From: Streptomyces sp. NRRL S-37 | GTDB lineage: Bacteria > Actinomycetota > Actinomycetes > Streptomycetales > Streptomycetaceae | Reading direction: 5' to 3' | Assembly (NCBI RefSeq): GCF_000721605.1 | Contig: NZ_JOIZ01000029.1 | Coordinates: 1-64,000, forward strand | DNA: 64,000 nucleotides | Shown: positions 46,129 to 54,120 of the stretch, piece after piece | Layout of the letters: each line of letters opens with the position of its first letter | Numbering within the stretch: the stretch's first letter is position 1 | The notes under the pieces: generated by a model | What the model was told of the DNA's origin: nothing | Database searches by the model: none | Seen by the model: the letters and a program-made list of their open reading frames with translations, nothing else | Made by a program: the position numbers and the translations under genes

Positions 46129-47115
46129 TCAGATCCACTGCCGGCGGGCCGCCTGCACTCCCGCCTCGAAGCGGCTGGACGCACCGAGCCGTTCCATCAG
46201 CTCGGCCATGATCCGCCGCTCCGTGCGCACACCGATGCCGAGCATCCGTGCCACCGCCTCGTCGGTGAGGCCGGTGGACAGCAGCTGGAGCAGCTTGCGC
46301 TCCTGCGGAGTCAGCCCGTGCGGATCGTCCTCGGAGGAGTTCTTCTCATGGAACGGGGCCGCGTGCTCCCAGTACGCCTCGAACAGCGCCCGCATGGCGA
46401 GCACCACCGGCCGGCTGTTGAACAGCAGCGCCGAGGGGCCCGCCTGATCGGGCAGCCCGGCCACGATCGCCGCGGTCGTGTCGACGATCAGCAGCCGCAT
46501 CGGCAGGGTCGGGGACGTGCGGATCTCGCTGTTGTGCTCGGCCATCCACTGCGCGTGCGCCCTCGTCACCCGGTCGTTGACGGCGCTGTCCAGGTAGATC
46601 GAACGGAACCGGACGCCCCGGGCGAGTGCCCGCTCGTTCAGCGGCCGGGACGCCTCGATCGCCTCCTCCGACAGCCCGCCCACGGGGTGGAAGACCAGGG
46701 ACTCGTGCCGGCAGGACTCCGCGAGGGCCTCCAGCCGGGTACGGATCTCGTCCACGTTGTCGAGCTGTTCCGTGCCGTCCGAGCCGGACCCGCCCGACGC
46801 CGTGTACTCGGCGGCGAGTGCCGCCAGCGCGGCCCGGTTCTGCTCGATGCGCTGTTGCCGCCAGGCCAGTTCGTCCTGTTCCCGCTGGAGCAGGACCTTC
46901 AGGCCGAGCGACGGGTTCACCGCGCGCAGCGCCCCGGGCGAGTCCCCGGACGGGGCGAGGAGGGACAGCTCGGACAGCCGGGCGAGTGCCTCCCCCACCT
47001 CGTCGGTGGCGATGCCGAGGAGGTCGGCGAGTCTGTCCGGATCGTGTTCCTTGTGGAACAGGATCGCGCGGTAGACGGCAAGCGTTCGCTGGTCGAGCGG
47101 AGATACGTCGTCCAC
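46129..47115 (-). CDS. LuxR-type regulator with TrmB-like N-terminal HTH
   Basis: A 328-residue transcription factor. The N-terminus (SPLDQRTLAVYRAILFHKE, LADLLGIATDEVGEAL) looks like a TrmB/MarR-type winged helix. The C-terminus is a LuxR helix-turn-helix (LTPQERKLLQLLSTGLTDEAVARMLGIGVRT). The middle resembles the phospholipase-D-like domain of TrmB proteins (LARGVRFRSIYLDS). GTG at 47115 has AGGGGGAAA upstream. Such regulators are common in Streptomyces RiPP clusters. It is divergent from the SDR-like gene, with a 151-base promoter region between. Confidence 0.85.
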   Translation of the reverse strand: MDDVSPLDQRTLAVYRAILFHKEHDPDRLADLLGIATDEVGEALARLSELSLLAPSGDSPGALRAVNPSLGLKVLLQREQDELAWRQQRIEQNRAALAALAAEYTASGGSGSDGTEQLDNVDEIRTRLEALAESCRHESLVFHPVGGLSEEAIEASRPLNERALARGVRFRSIYLDSAVNDRVTRAHAQWMAEHNSEIRTSPTLPMRLLIVDTTAAIVAGLPDQAGPSALLFNSRPVVLAMRALFEAYWEHAAPFHEKNSSEDDPHGLTPQERKLLQLLSTGLTDEAVARMLGIGVRTERRIMAELMERLGASSRFEAGVQAARRQWI

Positions 47116-47266
47116 GTGGTGTTTCCCCCTTGAACCACATGCCCGGACCCGGCTCCACGCCGGACGGGACGGTCCGCGGCGCGGGACGGGGGCAGCACCG
47201 CACGCCCGGCGAAGCACCCCCGTAGATCCTTCACGTTCCCGCCACGCTACCCGCTCAGGAGTTCCG

Positions 47267-47779
47267 GTGTCGCACGCAGACGCGTTTGTCGTCCCTCCGT
47301 TGAACGGCCGTGTCGTGCTCGTCATAGACGCGACCACCGGAGTCGGCCGCACCGTGGCCACCCGGCTGAGTGCGGCCGGCGCGGCCGTGGCGGTGGTCGG
47401 CGCGGGGCATCCGGGCCGGGACGACGACGCCGCCACCAGCGCGGCGTTCCTGTGCAAGGAGCTGGCCGACGTCGGTCTGGTGGCGCTCCCCTACCAGGTG
47501 GACGTCACCCGGCCGGAAACACTCGGTGCCCTGCCCCGTCAGATCGCCGCCGAACTGGGCCCGGTGGCCGCGTGCCTCGTGGTGGTCCCGCCGGACGCCG
47601 GCGGCGAGGGCCTGGCCCGGGCCTTCCGCACCGTGTCGGCGGTCGTCGCGGCGTCCCTGCCGGCCGGGGCCGAGCACATCGAGATCGACACGGGCCGGGA
47701 CGAGGCCGACCGCGAACGGGTGGCCCGTTCGGTCGCGGACCGGCTGGTCAGGCGGTTCACCCGGCCGCCCGCCCGCTGA
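47267..47779 (+). CDS. SDR-like protein lacking the catalytic Tyr/Lys
   Basis: A 170-residue Rossmann-type protein. The N-terminal LVIDATTGVGRTVATRLSAAGA matches the TGxxxGxG nucleotide-binding loop of short-chain dehydrogenases. The protein ends before or without the YxxxK active site, at 170 residues against the usual 250. It may bind a nucleotide without redox activity. GTG at 47267 has AGGAG upstream. It is followed 79 bases later by the receiver-LuxR gene. Confidence 0.6.
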   Translation: MSHADAFVVPPLNGRVVLVIDATTGVGRTVATRLSAAGAAVAVVGAGHPGRDDDAATSAAFLCKELADVGLVALPYQVDVTRPETLGALPRQIAAELGPVAACLVVVPPDAGGEGLARAFRTVSAVVAASLPAGAEHIEIDTGRDEADRERVARSVADRLVRRFTRPPAR

Positions 47780-47858
47780 CGGTCCGTCAGCAATGCGCGC
47801 AGGCCGCGGGCCTGCCGCCCAGGAGTCCTTCTACCGTCCGTCCGCACGGGGGTTCAGC

Positions 47859-48464
47859 ATGTCGATACGGATAGTCGTCGCAGGTGATCACCAACTCGTC
47901 CTGGAGGCCTTCGCCGAGACGCTCAACGGCGTCGACGGGCTGGAGGTGGTGGGGCTGGCCACGGCGTGCGACGCGGTGCTGCCGGCGGTGGAGCGGCACC
48001 GGCCCACCGTGCTGCTGCTCGGCGAGTCCACGATGGCCGGCCGGGCGCTGCGCATCGCCACCGACGTACGCAGTCACCATCCCAAGTGCGGGGTCGCGCT
48101 GATGGTGGGGGCGGCCACGCCGTCGGTGGTGGACCGGGCGGTGGCGGCCGGCGCGCTCGGTGTCGTGCCGAAGAACGCCCGGCTCCCCCAGCTGGTGACG
48201 ACGCTGATGGGGGTGGCGGGCGGCTGTCTGACCGTCGATCCGTCGCTGCTGCGGCCGGTGGCGGTCGGGGAGACGACGCTGAGCGTGCGGGAGGTGGACG
48301 TGCTGCGGCTGACGGCCGGCGGGGCGACCGTGAAGGAGATCGCGGGCGAGCTGTACCTGGCGTCGGGCACCGTGCGCAATCTGACGTCGGCGGCCATCAA
48401 GAAGCTCGGGGGGCGCAACCGGTTCGACGCGGCGCGCATCGCCGGGGAACACGGTCTGCTGTGA
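47859..48464 (+). CDS. atypical response regulator (receiver-like plus LuxR HTH)
   Basis: A 201-residue NarL/FixJ-like protein. The receiver-like domain begins MSIRIVVAGDHQLVLEAF and keeps the fold, with the Lys region GVVPKNARLPQL. At the phospho-acceptor position it reads LLLGESTM, with Gly in place of Asp, so it is unlikely to be phosphorylated. The C-terminal LuxR helix-turn-helix is LSVREVDVLRLTAGGATVKEIA. It is probably a cluster regulator that responds to a ligand or is constitutively active. Confidence 0.85.
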   Translation: MSIRIVVAGDHQLVLEAFAETLNGVDGLEVVGLATACDAVLPAVERHRPTVLLLGESTMAGRALRIATDVRSHHPKCGVALMVGAATPSVVDRAVAAGALGVVPKNARLPQLVTTLMGVAGGCLTVDPSLLRPVAVGETTLSVREVDVLRLTAGGATVKEIAGELYLASGTVRNLTSAAIKKLGGRNRFDAARIAGEHGLL

Positions 48465-48478
48465 GCGGACGCGCGCCT

Positions 48479-48503
48479 GCCCCGGCACGGTGGGTGCCGG
48501 GGC
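48479..48503. terminator. terminator between convergent regulator and AHBA genes
   Basis: A perfect 10-bp stem GCCCCGGCAC / GTGCCGGGGC with a five-base loop. Confidence 0.8.
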
Positions 48504-48589
48504 GGGGCGGGATGGTGCGCCTGCTCGTCACGTTCGTGCGGGCACGGGCGCGACGGATGTGCGAGGCCGTACGGGACCGCGTACGGGAC

Positions 48590-49705
48590 TCACTTCTCCA
48601 GGCAGAACTCGTCGATCGGGTAGCCGACATGGCGGTCGGCGGTCGGCAGGTGCCCGAGGATCGTGTCGCCCGGCTTGAGTTCGGTGGAGTTGAGGACCGC
48701 CGCGTCCGGACCGAGGACCCGTACGTGCCAGTCGTCCTGGAGGATCAGGTTGACGGTCTGTCCGCCCGGGGCGACCGCGTCGATGGAGATGAGCGGACGC
48801 GTCTCTATCTTGACCCGGCCGACGCTGACCGGACGGGTGCGGCCCTTGGTGTCGACGGCCAGCACCTTGCTGCCGGCGTGGAGTTCGCTCAGGTAGTGGG
48901 TGCGGCCGCCCTGGGAGACGGTGTACGAGTGCAGCGCGCCGGCGTTCACCCGGAACGGGCGGGTCGGCATGTACGGCAGCGGGTGGGTCTCGCTGACGCA
49001 CAGCACCATGCCCTTGGAGTGCGAACCGACCAGGATGCCCTCGTCCTTGCGGAAGTGGGTGGTGGTGTCGACGCAGGCCCGCTCGCCCATGCCGATGTGG
49101 GTGGTGTGGGTGACGGTCAGCTCCACCAGGTCGATCTCGCCGCCGCGGGCGCTCGCGGCGGTACGCAGCGCCGTGGCGTCACCGACCGTGTCGGCCCGCA
49201 TCAGCACACCGTCGGAGCCGAGTTCGAGGACGCCGTAGACGATCTCGGCCTCCTCGGTGTCGGAGGCGGTGGTGATGATGGAGCCGGGTGCGCCGGTGGC
49301 CGCCGCGATCACGATCTCGAGCGGGATCTTGGTGGGGTCGCGGAAGTCGAGGACGCTCCACGGCTCCAGCCGTGCCGCGAGGCAGGCGTCCTCGAGCGTG
49401 TCGGCGTCGACGATCTCCACGTACCGCCCGAACTCGACGTCCGGGTGGGCCTCCTGGAGCGCGGCGCGGTCCTCCCGGGGGCCGGGGACGACCACCAGGT
49501 CGGCGGCGCCGAGGTCGGCGGGGACGGCGTCGATGCCGTCCTCGAAGAGCAGGACCTTGCGGACGGTGGGCGGCAGGCCGGCGAAGGCGGCCGGGTCGGC
49601 GGCGACGATGCCGTCGATGCGCTGGTGCAGGGCTTCTTCGAGGACGGCTGCCGTGGCGTCGCCGGCGCCGCGGATGTCAAGCCAGCACAGTTTCGCGTCC
49701 GTCAT
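48590..49705 (-). CDS. 3-dehydroquinate synthase II-type, GriH-like 3,4-AHBA synthase
   Basis: A 371-residue homologue of archaeal-type dehydroquinate synthase II. In Streptomyces the GriH branch converts the C7 amino-sugar-like product of GriI to 3-amino-4-hydroxybenzoate. Typical segments are AKLCWLDIRGAG, VVVPGPREDR, GILVGSHSKGMVLCVSE and FRVNAGALHSYT. The ATG at 49705 follows AGGAGG and lies inside the 3' end of the GriI-like gene (29-base overlap), so the two are translationally coupled. Because Streptomyces make aromatic amino acids by the ordinary route, a secondary-metabolite role is the natural reading. Confidence 0.85.
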   Translation of the reverse strand: MTDAKLCWLDIRGAGDATAAVLEEALHQRIDGIVAADPAAFAGLPPTVRKVLLFEDGIDAVPADLGAADLVVVPGPREDRAALQEAHPDVEFGRYVEIVDADTLEDACLAARLEPWSVLDFRDPTKIPLEIVIAAATGAPGSIITTASDTEEAEIVYGVLELGSDGVLMRADTVGDATALRTAASARGGEIDLVELTVTHTTHIGMGERACVDTTTHFRKDEGILVGSHSKGMVLCVSETHPLPYMPTRPFRVNAGALHSYTVSQGGRTHYLSELHAGSKVLAVDTKGRTRPVSVGRVKIETRPLISIDAVAPGGQTVNLILQDDWHVRVLGPDAAVLNSTELKPGDTILGHLPTADRHVGYPIDEFCLEK

Positions 49706-50639
49706 GATGCGGACCTCCTGTCGGGTGTGAAAGGTCGGAGAGGTGGTGGGGGCTGTCGGGGAAGACACCGGATGCCGGGTCGTCCAGGTGGTCGGGGGTC
49801 AGCCGTTCGTCCCGGTGGACGCCGGCCCCGGAGGGGAAGGCGACCGCGCCGAAGTGCTGCTCCGGGAAGTGGTGGATCAGCCGGGCCACCTTGGCGGCGA
49901 GCCTGCGGGGGTCGGCGGCCTGGAAGATGTTGCGGCCCATCGCCACCCCGCCCGCGCCGCCGGCCAGGGCGTCGCGGACATAGGCGAGGACGTCCTCCTC
50001 GGTGGGCATCGCGGGACCGCCCGCGACCAGCACCGGCACCGGACAGGCGGCGGTCAGGTCGAGCATCTCCGCGGTCGAGCCGAGGAAGACGGTCTTGACC
50101 AGGTCCGCGCCCAGGTCGGAGGCGACGGTGACGGCGTGTGCCACCAGTTGCGGGTCGCGCGGGTCGGTGACCCGCGGGCCGCGCGGGTACACCATGGCGA
50201 GCAGCGGCAGGTTCCACCGGTCGCAGGCGTCGGCGATCCGTCCGAGGTCGCCGATCTGCTGCCGCTCGTCGTCCGAGCCGACGTTGACGTGGACGCTCAC
50301 CGCGTCCGCGCCGAGCCGGAGCGCCTCCTCGACCTCGGTCACCACGTACTTGGCGTCGGGGTCGTGCGCCCGGCTGGTGGACGCGTTGAGATGGATGATC
50401 AGCGACATCGCGGCGAACCGCTCCGGGCTGATGTGGCGGACGCTGCCCTTGTGCACGACGACCGCGTCCGCGCCGCCGGCGGCGAGCTGTCCGGCGAGCT
50501 GGTCGAGGGTCGTGCCGCGGGGCACCACGGGCCCGTCGCTGATCGAGTGGTCGAGAGGGGTGATCATCAGGCCGGCCGTGCTGTGGCGGTAGAGCCGCCG
50601 TAGCCGCAGCGCCCTGGCGAAATGCCCGTATCCGGTCAT
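49677..50639 (-). CDS. GriI-like aldolase (2-amino-dideoxyheptulosonate synthase type)
   Basis: A 320-residue class I aldolase of the DeoC/FbaB family. GriI joins aspartate semialdehyde and dihydroxyacetone phosphate into the C7 precursor of 3-amino-4-hydroxybenzoate. The Schiff-base Lys is in ADLVKTVFLG; the N-terminal LMITPLDHSISDGP and C-terminal GGVAMGRNIFQA are family features. About 45 residues after the barrel (from FPSGAGVHRD) are an extension not usual in the family. The ATG overlaps the AMP-ligase stop as ATGA. Confidence 0.87.
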   Translation of the reverse strand: MTGYGHFARALRLRRLYRHSTAGLMITPLDHSISDGPVVPRGTTLDQLAGQLAAGGADAVVVHKGSVRHISPERFAAMSLIIHLNASTSRAHDPDAKYVVTEVEEALRLGADAVSVHVNVGSDDERQQIGDLGRIADACDRWNLPLLAMVYPRGPRVTDPRDPQLVAHAVTVASDLGADLVKTVFLGSTAEMLDLTAACPVPVLVAGGPAMPTEEDVLAYVRDALAGGAGGVAMGRNIFQAADPRRLAAKVARLIHHFPEQHFGAVAFPSGAGVHRDERLTPDHLDDPASGVFPDSPHHLSDLSHPTGGPHHDGRETVLA

Positions 50640-52309
50640 GGAGTGCCCTTTCTGTCGCGCGGATCGGTGCGCCGGCGGGCGTGGTGTCCGGGCGGGCCGT
50701 CCACCTCGGCGCCGGGGTCGGGTGGGCCGGTGCCGCGCGTCTCGGCGGCGGGCGGGGGTGCCGCGCGCACCGGTGCGGTGGCGCCGCGCAGCCGGGTCCG
50801 GTCGGGTTTGCCGGACGGGGTGAGCGGCAGTTCGGGCCAGACGGAGACGCTGACCGGGGCGTGTTCCGGGGTGAGCGTCGCCGCGACGTAGTCCCGCAGG
50901 TCGCAGGAGGTGTGTCCGGCGCCCGAGTGCAGTTCGACGGCGGCGTGCACCTGCTCCACGAAGTCGTCGTCGCGGACGCCGAACACCGCGGCCTGCCGCA
51001 CCTGGGGGTGCTGGAGCAGCGCGGCCTCGATGGCGGCCGGGTCGAGCTTGAGTCCGCCGTGCTTGATGACGTCGCCGACCCGTCCGTCCAGCCGCAGGTA
51101 GCCGTACGCGTCCCAGTGCCCGAGGTCGCCGGTGCGCAGCCAGCCGTCGCGGTACGTGTCGGCGGTCAGCCGGTCGTCGTCGAGGTAACCGGCGGACACG
51201 GTGGGCGAGTCGACCCAGATCTCGCCGCTCTGCCCTCGCCCCAGCGGGGTGCCGGTGCCGGGTGCGCGGATCTCCACCCGGACCCAGGGGAAGGGCCGGC
51301 CGACCGAGCCGAGCAGTTCGGGCTCCCGGTGGTCCAGCGGGGTGAGGCTGCTGATGCCGCCGGCCTCCGTGGTGCCGTACACCTGGATCAGGACGTCGCC
51401 GAGGAGCCGTACCGCCTCGCGGACCCGTCCCGGGGAGGCCGGGGTGCCGCTGTAGGTGACGCGGCGCAGCGACGACAGGTCGTACGAGGTGATCAGCGGG
51501 TGGTCGAGCAGCCGGTACAGGTGCGGTACGGCCAGGTAGGCGTCGGTGACGTGGTGTTCGGCGATGGCGGCCAGGGTGGCGTCGGCGTCGAACTCGTCGT
51601 GGAGCACCACCGTGCCGCCTCCGCACAGCACGGCGTCGGCCATCGGAGCGGTCGTGTGGCTGACCGGGGTGACGGAGAGCAGCGTGGCCGGGCCTCGTGG
51701 GTCGAGTCCGTCGGCGAGCCGTCCGACGAGGTGTTCGCGGGTGCCGTGGCGCTGCGCGACCATCTTCGGCCGGCCGGTGCTGCCGCTGGTGAAGTCGACG
51801 ACGGCCAGGTCGTCGGGCCGGGGCGGCGGCGCGGAGGGCACGGTGCCGGCGCCGTCCGCCGTGCGCGGGATCGCCCGCACGGTGAGTCCGGGCCGGCGGC
51901 GGGCCAGCCATCTGCCGCGGGCCGCGCTCTCCTCGTCCTCCTCGTCCACCAGCAGCAACGGCACCGCGAGGTCCCGCAGCAGTTCGGTCTGGGTGGCGAG
52001 GGAGAAGGTCTCGGTGTCCGTGCGCGGGTTCATCGAGCGGACGTACACCGAGGTCGCGCCGAGCAGGTGCACGGCGTAGCGGGCGCTGAGCATCAGCGGG
52101 TGGTTGGGGCCGGTCAGGATGGCCACCGTGGTGCCGGGGCCGACCCGCAGGGAGCGCAGCAGGGCGGCACTGCCCAGGAGGGACGCGCGCAGCTCTCCCG
52201 CCGTCACGGCCGCGTCGGGCCGGTGCACGACGACCCGGGCGGGGTCGCGTTCCAGCGCGGCGAGCAGCCGGCGGGTGTAGGGGCGCGCGAGGGTTCCGGT
52301 GGTGGTCAT
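50636..52309 (-). CDS. aryl/acyl-AMP ligase (ANL family)
   Basis: A 557-residue adenylating enzyme. Core motifs are present: A3 VVDFTSGSTGRPKMVAQ, A5 QVYGTTEAGG, A7 GWLRTGDLGHW and the A10 Lys in LTPSGKPDRTRL. No carrier-protein domain is fused. Its position directly upstream of the GriI/GriH-type genes, with ATGA overlap, suggests it activates 3-amino-4-hydroxybenzoate as AMP ester or CoA thioester. The exact substrate is inference. The last 40 residues are Pro/Gly/Arg-rich tail. Confidence 0.85.
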   Translation of the reverse strand: MTTTGTLARPYTRRLLAALERDPARVVVHRPDAAVTAGELRASLLGSAALLRSLRVGPGTTVAILTGPNHPLMLSARYAVHLLGATSVYVRSMNPRTDTETFSLATQTELLRDLAVPLLLVDEEDEESAARGRWLARRRPGLTVRAIPRTADGAGTVPSAPPPRPDDLAVVDFTSGSTGRPKMVAQRHGTREHLVGRLADGLDPRGPATLLSVTPVSHTTAPMADAVLCGGGTVVLHDEFDADATLAAIAEHHVTDAYLAVPHLYRLLDHPLITSYDLSSLRRVTYSGTPASPGRVREAVRLLGDVLIQVYGTTEAGGISSLTPLDHREPELLGSVGRPFPWVRVEIRAPGTGTPLGRGQSGEIWVDSPTVSAGYLDDDRLTADTYRDGWLRTGDLGHWDAYGYLRLDGRVGDVIKHGGLKLDPAAIEAALLQHPQVRQAAVFGVRDDDFVEQVHAAVELHSGAGHTSCDLRDYVAATLTPEHAPVSVSVWPELPLTPSGKPDRTRLRGATAPVRAAPPPAAETRGTGPPDPGAEVDGPPGHHARRRTDPRDRKGTP

Positions 52310-52400
52310 GGTCCTCCTTTCCGTTCGTCGGGGGTTCGCGGGAACTCGTGGGAGACCGTCGAGAATTCGCCGCGGACCCGTCGGGAATTCGTCGGGGACG

Positions 52401-53876
52401 TCAGGCGATCCTCATCTGCGCCATCATTCCCATGGCACTGTGGTCGATCATGTGGCAGTGGTACGGATAGACGCCGCGGTGCGAATCGAAGGTGAGCTGG
52501 AGTTTCGCCGTCTGTCCGGGAAAGAGCAGCACGGTGTCCTTCCATCCGGTCTCGGCCGGATACGGCGGCTGCCCGTCGCGTTCGATAATTCTGAACTGCG
52601 TCAGATGCGTATGGAAATTGTGCGGAACGGTGACGCTCTTGTTGGTGACCGTCCACACCTCGGTGCTGCCCCACTCGACGTGGGTGTCGATGCGGTCCGG
52701 GTCGAAGGTCTTTCCGTTGATGTAGGCCTGGTGGCCTCCGCTGCCCGGTTCGTCCATGTTCAGTTCGAAGGTGCGCTCGACGGTGGGCTTCGCCAGGGGC
52801 GGCAGCGTGGCGAGGGTGTCCGGGACCCGGCTGCGGTCGGGGGTCCGCTCACCGACGTCGAACCGCATGACCTGGCCGACGAGTTCGGTGGGGCCGGGGC
52901 CCAGCATGTTGGCGAGGGTGAGCCGCGTTCCGGGCGCGTACGCCGAGAAGTCGACGACGAAGTCGATGCGTTCGCCGGGTGACAGGACGAGCACCGGGGT
53001 CTCGGCGGGGGCGGCGAGCAGTCCGCCGTCGGTGCCGATCTGCCGCACGGGGTGCTGGGTGGCCGACCCGTCCGACAGCGCGAGGACGAAGATGCGCAGG
53101 TTGCACGAGTTGACCAGCCGGAAGCGGTACTTGCGGGCCTCCACCTTCAGATACGGCCAGGGCCGGCCGTTGACCAGGATGGTCGTACGGTTCTCGGCGT
53201 CGTCCATCGTGTAGACCATCGCGCCGCTGTCGTCGAAGTCCGCGTCGCGCAGGACCAGGGGGATGTCGTACTTCCCGGAGGGCAGTCCGAGCCGGTCCTC
53301 CTCGGGGTCGCGCAGCAGGTACAGCCCGGAGAGGCCCCGGTAGACGTGCTCGGACTCCATGTGGTGGGCGTGGTCGTGCATCCACAGGGTGGCACCGGGC
53401 TGCCGGTTCTCGTACACGTAGGTGCGCCCGCGTCCCGGCGCGATCGTGTCCATCATGCCGCCGTCGTGTTCCACCGGGTTGTTGCCGCCGTGCAGGTGCA
53501 CGGAGGTCGGCATGTCCAGCGCGTTGACGTGCCGGACCACCGTCCTGCGGCCGGTGCGGGCGCGGATGGTGGGGCCGGTGAAGGAGCCGTTGTACGTCAG
53601 GACGTCGGTGCGGGTGCCGGGCAGGATCTCGGCGCTCGCGCGGCGCGTGGTGATCCGGTAGTAGTCGGCGTGTCCGGTTCTGCGGTACGGGGCCAGCACC
53701 GGCGGCACGGTCAGCGGCACCGTGAACGGCTCGACCGTCGCCGGCGCCGTCGCGGCGACGGGTGCGGTGGCCGGCCCGCCCGCGGTGAGCGTCTTGAACA
53801 GCCCGCCCGCCGCACCGACCGCCCCGACGGCGCCGGTGGTCATACCGAGACGTATCGCATGTCGACGAGTGAGCAC
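52401..53876 (-). CDS. multicopper oxidase, Tat-exported (phenoxazinone synthase/laccase-like)
   Basis: A 491-residue three-domain multicopper oxidase. All copper motifs are present: SVHLHGG, LWMHDHAHH, PHNFHTHL and YPYHCHMIDHSAMGM (type 1 Cys with axial Met). The N-terminal LTRRHAIRLGMTTG is a twin-arginine signal, so it should be folded with copper in the cytosol and exported. GTG at 53876 follows AGAAGGAT. In the 3-amino-4-hydroxybenzoate operon its likely role is oxidation of an o-aminophenol, as phenoxazinone synthases do. That substrate assignment is inference from context. Ninety-one bases separate it from the ligase gene. Confidence 0.88.
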   Translation of the reverse strand: MLTRRHAIRLGMTTGAVGAVGAAGGLFKTLTAGGPATAPVAATAPATVEPFTVPLTVPPVLAPYRRTGHADYYRITTRRASAEILPGTRTDVLTYNGSFTGPTIRARTGRRTVVRHVNALDMPTSVHLHGGNNPVEHDGGMMDTIAPGRGRTYVYENRQPGATLWMHDHAHHMESEHVYRGLSGLYLLRDPEEDRLGLPSGKYDIPLVLRDADFDDSGAMVYTMDDAENRTTILVNGRPWPYLKVEARKYRFRLVNSCNLRIFVLALSDGSATQHPVRQIGTDGGLLAAPAETPVLVLSPGERIDFVVDFSAYAPGTRLTLANMLGPGPTELVGQVMRFDVGERTPDRSRVPDTLATLPPLAKPTVERTFELNMDEPGSGGHQAYINGKTFDPDRIDTHVEWGSTEVWTVTNKSVTVPHNFHTHLTQFRIIERDGQPPYPAETGWKDTVLLFPGQTAKLQLTFDSHRGVYPYHCHMIDHSAMGMMAQMRIA

Positions 53877-54120
53877 GGGAATATCCTTCTGTCGTTGGGG
53901 CGGTGGCCGTTGAATTCCTGTTCCGAGCATGCGCCCCGGGCGTCGATCGTCCGAGCGGAGACGGTCCGTCCCTGTCATGTGTCACGCATTCCATGACCTC
54001 GGTCATGAGCGGGAATGGCGACTGTCATGCGGTGCGGCCGGCCGGGGCGGAGAGGGTGTAGCGGGCGTCAGAGTGGATTTCGTCGAGTTCTTCCAGCGAA
54101 TCCCTCTGACGGAGGCCCTG

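Noticed and set aside
49677..51911. 744-codon minus-strand frame covering both ligase and aldolase regions
   Set aside because: Only its last 320 codons (the aldolase, from 50639) are real; upstream it is an Arg/Pro-rich shadow of the ligase gene, which has full ANL motifs in another frame.
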